A program made the position numbers and the translations under genes. The notes beneath the pieces were generated by a model, which was not told where the DNA came from, did no database searches, and saw only the letters and a list, made by a program, of their open reading frames with translations. A stretch of DNA of 29,537 bases from JAFGBZ01 sp043817715 (GTDB taxonomy: Archaea; Iainarchaeota; Iainarchaeia; Iainarchaeales; JAFGBZ01), in the NCBI GenBank assembly GCA_043817715.1, contig JBDRGO010000059.1, positions 1-29,537 on the forward strand, in the 5' to 3' direction. Shown piece after piece: positions 1-6,523 of this stretch (the stretch's first letter is position 1; the number at the start of each line of letters is the position of its first letter).

Positions 1-3
1 TCA

Positions 4-690
4 GTGGTTTTGTTGGAAACAGTTATTGAACTAAAAGATGTGGAAAAAGTCTTTGATTTGGGAAAAGTAAAGGTGCCTGCATTGAAGAAGGCAAACCTGA
101 AAATAAATAAAGGGGATTTTATTTCAATTATGGGCCCTTCAGGATCGGGAAAAACAACCTTATTAAATGTTTTAAGCGCTTTGCTTCGCCCAAGCGCGGG
201 AGAAATATTCATTAAAGGAAAACCTGTTTCAAAAATGAATGATTCAGAGCTTGCAAAAGTGAGGGGAAAAACAATCGGTTTTGTTTTCCAGACATTTAAT
301 TTAATTCCAAGAATGACTGCACTGCAGAATGTAATGTTTCCTCTTTCCTTTACAGGGATTTCTTTTGAAAAAAAAAAGAAAATCGCATTAAGAAACCTTG
401 AACTTGTGGGATTAACTAAAAGACTCATGCACAAGCCAAGCGAATTAAGCGGAGGAGAAAGACAAAGGGTTGCAATTGCAAGGGCACTAGCCAATGATCC
501 GGACATAATTGTTGCAGATGAACCAACAGGAAACCTTGACTCAAAATCAGGAAAACAAATCCTTGAAATACTGAAAAAACTGAATAAAGAAGGAAAAACA
601 CTGCTTATTGTGACTCATGACAACGAAATAGGAAAAATAGCCGAAAAAAAAGTCAAATTATTTGACGGAGAAATAATAAGCGGGAATTAA
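4..690 (+). CDS. ABC transporter ATP-binding protein, LolD/MacB type
   Basis: Nucleotide-binding subunit that should power the two FtsX-type permeases downstream. The 228 residues carry a full set of ABC motifs: Walker A GPSGSGKT (44-51), Q-loop Gln96, signature LSGGERQ (148-154), Walker B IIVADEPT (168-175) and the H-loop His205. The spacing and the Q-loop context FVFQTFNLIPRMTALQNV are typical of the LolD/MacB/FtsE branch, which drives mechanotransmission rather than solute import. The GTG at 4 is the first start in the window, but the frame is open to base 1, so the true start could lie upstream or at a nearby TTG (10 or 13). It heads an operon with the COG1361-like protein and two permeases. 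The exported substrate cannot be read from sequence. Confidence 0.93.
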   Translation: MVLLETVIELKDVEKVFDLGKVKVPALKKANLKINKGDFISIMGPSGSGKTTLLNVLSALLRPSAGEIFIKGKPVSKMNDSELAKVRGKTIGFVFQTFNLIPRMTALQNVMFPLSFTGISFEKKKKIALRNLELVGLTKRLMHKPSELSGGERQRVAIARALANDPDIIVADEPTGNLDSKSGKQILEILKKLNKEGKTLLIVTHDNEIGKIAEKKVKLFDGEIISGN

Positions 691-773
691 TGAAATGATT
701 TAAATAATGTTTAATTAAATAAATGTAAAAATAAATGCAATTAACGAGAGATAATTATAAGGAGATGAATTTA

Positions 774-830
774 ATGAATTTAAATTTTTTAGAAAAATTT
801 AAAAAATTAAATTTCTTGGAGGGATTTTAA
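774..830 (+). other. 18-codon mini-ORF coupled to the next gene
   Basis: A short reading frame starts at ATG 774, nine bases after AAGGAG (759-764). It runs through an A/T-only stretch and ends in TAA (828-830), which overlaps the ATG of the following CDS (830). Its last sense codons contain the GGAGGG (818-823) that serves the next gene. In-frame ATGs at 735 and 765 would lengthen it. It could be a translational-coupling leader or a chance product of A+T-rich DNA; I infer no protein function. The remaining spacer from 691 shows no other gene. Confidence 0.35.
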
Positions 831-2041
831 TGAAAAAAATATTTTTGGCTTTGGTTTTGATTTTATTAAGTGCAAGTGTTTTTGCAGTATCTTTTTCGCT
901 TGACTCATATACGCAGGAACCGACTTCAGTAGAGGCAGGCGAAAGCTTTGATTTATTGCTTCAGATAAAAAACACTTCAGGAGATGAAGCCACAAATGTT
1001 AAAATTTCTATTGACCCAAAATACCCTTTAGAAATTGCCCCGGGAGAAGCAACAGAAAAAACAATTCAGGGACTTAAAGGTGGAAGAAGCTCTATTGTTA
1101 AATTTAAATTAAGGGCGGATTCACTTGCTGCAGCAGGGGAATATGACCTGGAAGTCAGCATGGGTTCAGGACAGACATTAAGAAAAAACACAATCCAGAT
1201 AAATGTTGCGGCAAACGAGCCAAAAATAGAATTAATTGATTCAAGCATGAAAAGAATTATTTCCGGTTCAAGCAATGAAATAAAACTCAAATTCAAAAAC
1301 ATTGGAAATGACCCTGCATATGACATTTTAATTGAATTTGAAGAAGACCGAACAGTCACCACCACAGGAGAAGTTGTTGAAAGAAAAATCACTCCAGTTG
1401 GCTCTGCTTCAAAATATATTTCTGTTTTGGGCCCAGGGGAAGAAAAAGAAGTTTCATTTATTTTAAGCGCTGACAGCGATGCAACGCTTAAAAATTATGT
1501 CCTGCCTGTTGCAGTTGAATTCTATGACTCCCAAAGAGAAGAATATTCAAGCACAGCATATGCAGGACTGACTGTTTTTGCCAATGCCAAATTAGATGCA
1601 TTAATCAATTCAACTGAACCAAAACTGTATCCTGGCGGAAGCTCTGAACTTGTACTTGATGTATTTAACAAAGGCTCAACAAGTGCATGGTATACGGTTA
1701 TGGAACTTCAATCAGAAAATTTATTAATTGAAAAAAACAAGTCATTCATCGGAACGCTTGAAGAAGATGATTTTGATTCAATTAAAACAACCATAAGCGT
1801 TCCAGCAGATGTTGCACCAGGAAATTATGATTTAAAAATTGTTTTTTACTATCAAGACAATGAATCAAATGAAGTAAGCGCTGAAAAAAATGTTTCATTA
1901 ACTGTCTTGACCCAAACAGAAGCAATGAATGGTGCGGAGGGAGGAATTTTTGAAACAATTATTTCATTGATTACAACCCTGCTTGCATTAATTGGATTAT
2001 TTTTTGTTGGAAAAACAATTTATTCAAAAATTAAGAAGTAG
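830..2041 (+). CDS. Membrane-anchored extracytoplasmic protein with CARDB/COG1361-like repeats
   Basis: A 403-residue secreted protein. Residues 1-19 form a Sec signal peptide (MKKIFLALVLILL, cleavage near SVFA). The body is beta-rich with three or more repeats of about 110 residues resembling the CARDB/NEW3-type domains of COG1361 proteins: phrases such as VEAGESFDLLLQIKN, SGSSNEIKLKFKNIGNDPAYD and YPGGSSELVLDVFNKGSTSAWY recur at domain starts. A C-terminal membrane helix (about 375-395) ends in a basic tail, so the protein is anchored with its bulk outside. GGAGGG sits six bases before the ATG. It lies between the ABC ATPase and its permeases, with only six bases before the first permease, so it is probably an accessory or periplasm-side subunit of that exporter. 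No catalytic residues are recognised. Confidence 0.8.
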   Translation: MKKIFLALVLILLSASVFAVSFSLDSYTQEPTSVEAGESFDLLLQIKNTSGDEATNVKISIDPKYPLEIAPGEATEKTIQGLKGGRSSIVKFKLRADSLAAAGEYDLEVSMGSGQTLRKNTIQINVAANEPKIELIDSSMKRIISGSSNEIKLKFKNIGNDPAYDILIEFEEDRTVTTTGEVVERKITPVGSASKYISVLGPGEEKEVSFILSADSDATLKNYVLPVAVEFYDSQREEYSSTAYAGLTVFANAKLDALINSTEPKLYPGGSSELVLDVFNKGSTSAWYTVMELQSENLLIEKNKSFIGTLEEDDFDSIKTTISVPADVAPGNYDLKIVFYYQDNESNEVSAEKNVSLTVLTQTEAMNGAEGGIFETIISLITTLLALIGLFFVGKTIYSKIKK

Positions 2042-2047
2042 ATTCAA

Positions 2048-3232
2048 TTGATTGAATCCGTTCAAAGCGCTTTTCAAAGCGTTTTAAGCCAAGGCCTAAG
2101 AAGCATTCTAACAATCATCGGAGTAGTCATCGGAATAGCAACAATTGTTGCACTGATTTCTTTAGGAAATGGATTAAACCAGACAATCACTGACCAATTT
2201 GAAATGATGGGAATGAATACCATAATGGTTGAACCGGGTTCTGCAGAAAATATGATTACAACCGGTTTTACCAGATTACAGGAAGGGGACACAAAAATAA
2301 TTGAATCAATTCCCGGTGTGGAAAAAGTAATTGCATTTTATGAAGGAAGCGCAATAATTAAATTCAAAAATCAGGAAACAAGCGTAATGGTTCTTGGAAT
2401 TGACCCGCAAAAATCAGATTATATGGAAGAGATTGGATACATTAATTTAGAACAAGGAAGAAATCTTAGACCAGGCGACAAATATTCAATGATTATTTAC
2501 AAAAGTTTTGCTGAAAATGAATTTGAAGATGAAATTTATTTAAGACAAGGACTTGAAGTACATGGGAAAAAATTCAGAGTAATAGGAATTTCAAAAGAAA
2601 TGACTTTAATGATGGGCTTTTCCTCAATAATTATTGTCCCTGAAAAAACAGCAAAATCTTTCCTTGAAATAGAGGACCCGTTGGAAATAGCCGTGCTTGC
2701 CAAGTCAAAGGAATTAATTCCAAAAATATCTGAAGAAATAGAAGACAGGCTTGAAAAAAGCCATGGCGAAAAAAACTTTTACCTTATTACAATGGAGCAA
2801 TCACTTGAAATCGCGCAGGTAGTATTGGGGATTATTCAGTTATTTTTAATTGCAATTGCCGCAATTTCATTGGTGGTTGGAGGAATAGGAATAATGAACA
2901 CCATGCTGATGAGTGTAATCGAAAGAACAAACGAAATAGGATTAATGAAAGCAACAGGAGCAACAAACAACCAAGTACTTACACAATTCATAACAGAAGC
3001 AGGAATAATAGGCTTACTAGGAGGAACAATAGGAATAATAATCGGTTTGGGTTTTGCTTTCCTTATTTCAATAATTGCAGAAACTTCAGGGTTTTCAATG
3101 CCAATAAGTATTTCAATTGAACTTGTTTTAGGTGCAATGATTTTTGCTTTGGTAGTTGGAATAATTTCAGGAATTATTCCTGCACAAAGAGCCGCAAAAT
3201 TAGATCCCGTGGATGCATTAAGATATGAGTGA
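2048..3232 (+). CDS. ABC transporter permease, MacB/FtsX family (copy 1)
   Basis: A 394-residue permease with the MacB layout: one N-terminal helix (about 18-40), a long extracytoplasmic MacB_PCD domain (about 42-250), and a C-terminal FtsX domain with three helices from about 268. The FtsX core contains the family phrase MNTMLMSVIERTNEIGLMKA. The start is TTG at 2048, six bases after the previous stop; the N-terminus SAFQSVLSQGLRSILTIIGV matches the family start. It should dimerise with itself or with copy 2 and work with the ATPase at 4-690. Bases 2850-3045 are almost identical to the same part of copy 2 while the rest has diverged, which suggests gene conversion. Confidence 0.92.
   Translation: MIESVQSAFQSVLSQGLRSILTIIGVVIGIATIVALISLGNGLNQTITDQFEMMGMNTIMVEPGSAENMITTGFTRLQEGDTKIIESIPGVEKVIAFYEGSAIIKFKNQETSVMVLGIDPQKSDYMEEIGYINLEQGRNLRPGDKYSMIIYKSFAENEFEDEIYLRQGLEVHGKKFRVIGISKEMTLMMGFSSIIIVPEKTAKSFLEIEDPLEIAVLAKSKELIPKISEEIEDRLEKSHGEKNFYLITMEQSLEIAQVVLGIIQLFLIAIAAISLVVGGIGIMNTMLMSVIERTNEIGLMKATGATNNQVLTQFITEAGIIGLLGGTIGIIIGLGFAFLISIIAETSGFSMPISISIELVLGAMIFALVVGIISGIIPAQRAAKLDPVDALRYE
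2850..3045 (+). repeat. Near-identical FtsX-core repeat, copy 1
   Basis: This 196-bp block matches 4202-4397 at 195 of 196 positions by eye; the one difference is T at 2914 versus C at 4266. Sequence identity falls off sharply at both edges although both genes stay homologous. The block encodes the first FtsX helix and the conserved loop. Confidence 0.9.
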
Positions 3233-3279
3233 ATGGAATAAATTTAATTTGAAAACTCAAGGAGTTTAAATGGAGTTAA

Positions 3280-3381
3280 ATGAAAATTAAAAAATTAAAT
3301 AAAATTAAATTAGAGGTTAGGAGTTTTTAAATGATTAAAAAATTGGAATTTTTAATATTTAAAAAACAGGGAGTTTTTTAA
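3280..3381 (+). repeat. Two tandem 51-bp mini-ORF modules
   Basis: The spacer between the two permeases holds two consecutive 17-codon frames, 3280-3330 and 3331-3381, each exactly 51 bp. Each starts with ATG, has a nearby SD (GGAG 3272-3275; AGGAG 3319-3323), and ends in TAA directly followed by the next ATG. The second abuts the start of permease copy 2. They share ATTAAAAAATT near the start and a GGAG/AGGAG-GTTTTT-TAA ending, so they look like diverged tandem duplicates of a start region. A still shorter frame (TTG 3249 to TAA 3269) precedes them. Function unknown. Confidence 0.5.
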
Positions 3382-4581
3382 ATGATTTCAAAAACAGGAA
3401 TAAAGGAATCTTTTTCAAACGCAGTTTTAACGCTTAAAGAACAAAGACTAAGAAGTATTTTGACTTTGTTGGGAATAATTGTCGGAATCGCGGCAATAAT
3501 TACTTTGATTTCTGTCGGACAAGGAGTAACCAATGCAATCAATCACCAATTTGAAAAAATGGGTTCCAATACTTTAATGGTGCTTCCTGGAAAAAGCATG
3601 GTGACTGCGGCTCTTTCTGAATTAAAAGAAAATGATGCTGAATTAATCAAAAAAATACAAGGAGTAGAGTTTGCAATTCCAATATATGTTGAAACCGATC
3701 AGGCAGAATTTGAAAAAGAAACAAAAACAGCCATGATTATAGGAATTGACCCTGATGACAAAGAACAGCTGAATAACGTCGGATTAATTGAAGTGGCAGA
3801 AGGAAGGGCTCTTGCTTCTTCAGACAATTATTCTGTTTTAATCGGAAACAAAATAGAAAAAGATTATTTTGAAAAAGATGTTCAGTTAAGGCAAAAAATA
3901 ATGCTTTTTGAAAAAAACTTTAAGGTAATTGGAATAACTAAATCCGCAGGAATGTTTTTCGGAGCAGTATATGACACAGCAATAATAATGAATTACAAAA
4001 CACTTAAAGAATTCAAAGAAGGACTTACTCCGTCGAGAATTATTGTCAAAACAATTAACAAAGAACAAAACGAGGAAGTGAAGCAGAGAATTACTGAAAG
4101 GCTTAAAAGAGACCATGGGCAGGAAGACTTTCAGGTAAGCACAATGGAAAGCATTACTGAAATGACTCAAAGCGTTTTAGGAATTGTCCAGCTTGTCCTT
4201 CTTGCAATTGCCGCAATTTCATTGGTGGTTGGAGGAATAGGAATAATGAACACCATGCTGATGAGCGTAATCGAAAGAACAAACGAAATAGGATTAATGA
4301 AAGCAACAGGAGCAACAAACAACCAAGTACTTACACAATTCATAACAGAAGCAGGAATAATAGGCTTACTAGGAGGAACAATAGGAATAATAATCGGAAT
4401 TACTGTAGCATATGCAATTTCATTTATCGGATCTCAAAGCGGTTTTGAACTTCCCATAAGCTTTGATATAGTTCTGTTTTTAGGAACTGTTTTATTTGCA
4501 TTAACTGTGGGAATAATTTCAGGAGTTTACCCTGCATTCATGGCTTCAAAACTTGACCCTGTTGAAGCATTAAGAAAATAA
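3382..4581 (+). CDS. ABC transporter permease, MacB/FtsX family (copy 2)
   Basis: A 399-residue paralogue of the preceding permease with the same architecture: N-terminal helix (about 22-45), MacB_PCD extracytoplasmic domain, and three-helix FtsX domain from about 270. It begins at ATG 3382 with AGGGAG eight bases upstream (3368-3373). The extracytoplasmic half has diverged considerably from copy 1, while a 196-bp part of the FtsX core is nearly identical in DNA. The two permeases may form a heterodimer like LolC/LolE; this is inference from family and gene order. The next 96 bases are A-rich and hold no gene. Confidence 0.92.
   Translation: MISKTGIKESFSNAVLTLKEQRLRSILTLLGIIVGIAAIITLISVGQGVTNAINHQFEKMGSNTLMVLPGKSMVTAALSELKENDAELIKKIQGVEFAIPIYVETDQAEFEKETKTAMIIGIDPDDKEQLNNVGLIEVAEGRALASSDNYSVLIGNKIEKDYFEKDVQLRQKIMLFEKNFKVIGITKSAGMFFGAVYDTAIIMNYKTLKEFKEGLTPSRIIVKTINKEQNEEVKQRITERLKRDHGQEDFQVSTMESITEMTQSVLGIVQLVLLAIAAISLVVGGIGIMNTMLMSVIERTNEIGLMKATGATNNQVLTQFITEAGIIGLLGGTIGIIIGITVAYAISFIGSQSGFELPISFDIVLFLGTVLFALTVGIISGVYPAFMASKLDPVEALRK
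4202..4397 (+). repeat. Near-identical FtsX-core repeat, copy 2
   Basis: Partner of the block at 2850-3045 (offset 1352 bp, one mismatch). See that entry and the gene-conversion finding. Confidence 0.9.
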
Positions 4582-4662
4582 AATATAAAAACAAATAAAA
4601 AAAAGAAAAATAATAAAAACAAATAAAAAATCCCGTATTAATGCAATAAAGCAAAAAATTAA

Positions 4663-4677
4663 TATTAAACACAAAAA
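4663..4677. repeat. 15-bp target-site duplication, left copy
   Basis: TATTAAACACAAAAA occurs here and again at 5717-5731, exactly outside the terminal inverted repeats of the insertion sequence. An intact duplication implies a simple insertion that has not been rearranged since. Confidence 0.85.
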
Positions 4678-4705
4678 TGTGGTATCCTGAAATTATTTCG
4701 TTTTG
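4678..4705 (+). repeat. IS terminal inverted repeat, left
   Basis: Begins TGTGGTATCC and ends TTTCGTTTTG. It pairs with the reverse complement of 5689-5716 with about five mismatches. Confidence 0.85.
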
Positions 4706-4723
4706 TGTTTGCTTGTGATTTAG

Positions 4724-5659
4724 TCATTTTTTTGCCTCAATAATATTTTTGTAAAACATTCCTAATAAACATTCTGGTTGGAGTTTTCTTATGAATGCTT
4801 CGTTTGGTGTTTCTGCATTTTCGCGATCTAAACTTCCATGAGGTCTGTTGTTGTACCATTCAATGAATTCATTTACTGTGTTGAATCTGAATCTGTGTTT
4901 GTCATATTCTTGAAACCAACGTTCATTTTTTCCATTGGTTTGTGGATGTCTTCGTCTTGAAGGAATAAATTTTATGTTATGTTTTCGTAATGCTTTTTGA
5001 AATTTGTGATTGTCATGTTTTGTTTTTCTTGGTTTGTTAGTCATGAAAGTAGTATCTCTATCTGAGTTTAATTCTTTTATGAATGCATTATATTCAAAAG
5101 CATGTTGTATTGCATCTTCTAATACTTTTAGTGCATTATGTGTGTTTATTGCAGTAAATTCACCTATTGCAATTATTTTTCTGCTTGCATCATCTATTAT
5201 CGGCAGAACTTTTATTTTCTTATTTTCTTTTGGTTCATGCCAATCCAAATGAATCAAACTCAATGAATGTTTTCGTTCATATCTACAATATCTTCTTTGT
5301 TTTTGTTTTTTCTTATCTGATTTAGCTAAACCTTTTTGCTTTAAGTGTTCATGTATTTTATTGTGAGAAATATTCATTTTGAATTTCTTTTTAATGAATG
5401 GTTTGATTCGACAAGCACACAATCTTACTTTTTCATAAGCTTTGTCAATAACTTCTTTTTCTTCCAAAGATAATGATTCTTTTGGCCTACGATTCTTTTT
5501 AAGAACAGGAATTTCACCAGACTCGTTATATTCTTTCATTATCTGTTGCACTCTCCTCACACTCACTTCATACAATTTAGCCAACTGTTCAATATTGGCT
5601 TTACCAGTACAAACGGCTTTTACAATGAATTTAATCCGTTTATTAGATAATTTAGTCAT
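4724..5659 (-). CDS. IS481-like transposase (DDE/rve integrase core)
   Basis: Catalyses cut-and-insert movement of the surrounding element. From ATG 5659 it has 311 residues: an N-terminal helix-turn-helix (about 15-45, NIEQLAKLYEVSVRRVQQIM), a second helical DNA-binding region, then an rve core. Likely catalytic residues are Asp139 (LDWHE), Asp200 (NSDRDTTF) and Glu246 (NGKNERWF), followed by the typical WYNNRPHGSLDRENAETP tail. The second Asp to Glu distance is about 45 residues, roughly ten longer than the usual DDE spacing, because of a basic insert. The frame is open upstream to an ATG at 5728, but that lies outside the element and overlaps its end repeat, so 5659 is the credible start. 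No frameshift is visible; it may be active. Confidence 0.9.
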   Translation of the reverse strand: MTKLSNKRIKFIVKAVCTGKANIEQLAKLYEVSVRRVQQIMKEYNESGEIPVLKKNRRPKESLSLEEKEVIDKAYEKVRLCACRIKPFIKKKFKMNISHNKIHEHLKQKGLAKSDKKKQKQRRYCRYERKHSLSLIHLDWHEPKENKKIKVLPIIDDASRKIIAIGEFTAINTHNALKVLEDAIQHAFEYNAFIKELNSDRDTTFMTNKPRKTKHDNHKFQKALRKHNIKFIPSRRRHPQTNGKNERWFQEYDKHRFRFNTVNEFIEWYNNRPHGSLDRENAETPNEAFIRKLQPECLLGMFYKNIIEAKK

Positions 5660-5688
5660 TAAACTAGCAGAAGAAAAAGAGTTTAAAT

Positions 5689-5716
5689 CAAAACGAAAAA
5701 ATATTGGGATACTACA
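5689..5716 (-). repeat. IS terminal inverted repeat, right
   Basis: Reads TGTAGTATCCC on the minus strand and ends TTTCGTTTTG, matching the left end. Confidence 0.85.
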
Positions 5717-5731
5717 TATTAAACACAAAAA
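5717..5731. repeat. 15-bp target-site duplication, right copy
   Basis: Second copy of TATTAAACACAAAAA, directly outside the right inverted repeat. Confidence 0.85.
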
Positions 5732-5778
5732 ACAAAAAATTAAATACTGATTTTACTTAATTAATACAGTGAAATTAA

Positions 5779-6516
5779 ATGAATAGAGTCAAAACAGGAA
5801 TTTACGGATTGGACGAATTAATTGAAGGCGGCTTTCCGCAAGGAAGAAGTGTTTTATTGACTGGCGCATGCGGAACAGGAAAAACAATTTTTGGAATGCA
5901 GTATCTTTATTACGGGGCTGAAAAATATTCAGAGCCAGGAATTTACATTACTTTGGATGAAAGACCTGACCTGATAAGGCAGGACATGCTAAGGTTCGGA
6001 TGGGATATACAGAAATTTGAAGAAAAAAACATGATTCAGCTTATTGATGCAAGCATAGCAAAAATAGGGCTTCCAAGCGAGGAACAGCATTCAATGCCTT
6101 CAACAGGGTTTGATTTGGATAAATTGCTGCTTGAAACAATGCGCTCCGCAAAAAGAATTGGGGCAAAAAGAGTTGTGTTTGATTCAATTCCTGCATTAGG
6201 GCTTACTTTTGAAACACAGAATGAAGTAAGAAAAGCAGTCCTTAAATTAAGCTATCTTTTAAGCAAATTAGGAGTTACTTCTATCCTGACCACAGAATCA
6301 GCAGAGGAAAATATTTTTTCAAAATACGGTGTTGAAGAATATGTTGCCGACGGAGTTCTGGTTATGCATTACATGGGAATAGGAACCCATTCAAGCAGAA
6401 CAATCCACATAAGAAAAATGCGTGCAACAAACCATTCAGAAAAGCTCCATCCAATGGAAATAACTGAAAAAGGAATTGAAATAAAAAAAGTAAAAGAAAC
6501 ATATAAGGAAGTCTGA
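5779..6516 (+). CDS. KaiC-like RecA-superfamily ATPase, single domain
   Basis: A 245-residue cytoplasmic ATPase of the archaeal KaiC/COG0467 family. It opens with the diagnostic VKTGIYGLDELIEGGFPQG, followed by Walker A GACGTGKT (29-36), the paired acidic residues Asp60-Glu61 (TLDERP), Walker B RVVFDSIP (131-138) and the C-terminal IRKMRATNHS motif (211-220). Having one domain makes it like ArlH/FlaH and many signalling KaiC homologues rather than the two-domain cyanobacterial clock protein. The role is unknown; a regulatory ATPase in surface-structure assembly or signalling is possible. The insertion sequence ends 62 bp upstream, and only a weak GTGA precedes the ATG. It converges on the surface-protein gene with 7 bp between stops. 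Confidence 0.88.
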   Translation: MNRVKTGIYGLDELIEGGFPQGRSVLLTGACGTGKTIFGMQYLYYGAEKYSEPGIYITLDERPDLIRQDMLRFGWDIQKFEEKNMIQLIDASIAKIGLPSEEQHSMPSTGFDLDKLLLETMRSAKRIGAKRVVFDSIPALGLTFETQNEVRKAVLKLSYLLSKLGVTSILTTESAEENIFSKYGVEEYVADGVLVMHYMGIGTHSSRTIHIRKMRATNHSEKLHPMEITEKGIEIKKVKETYKEV

Positions 6517-6523
6517 TGCTTCT

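Larger units (their letters stand above)
4678..5716 (-). mobile_element. Complete IS481-like insertion sequence, 1039 bp
   Basis: The element is bounded by imperfect 28-bp terminal inverted repeats (4678-4705 and 5689-5716, about 23 of 28 matching) starting 5'-TGT and ending ACA-3', and by a perfect 15-bp target duplication. It holds one transposase gene on the minus strand. Known IS481 elements usually end in TGT and can make long duplications, so ends, duplication and transposase agree. It sits 62 bp upstream of the KaiC-like gene and could have moved that gene away from its original promoter. Confidence 0.88.

Noticed and set aside
5660..5728. Transposase start at ATG 5728
   Set aside because: It lies outside the element, within the target duplication, and the added residues translate the terminal repeat.
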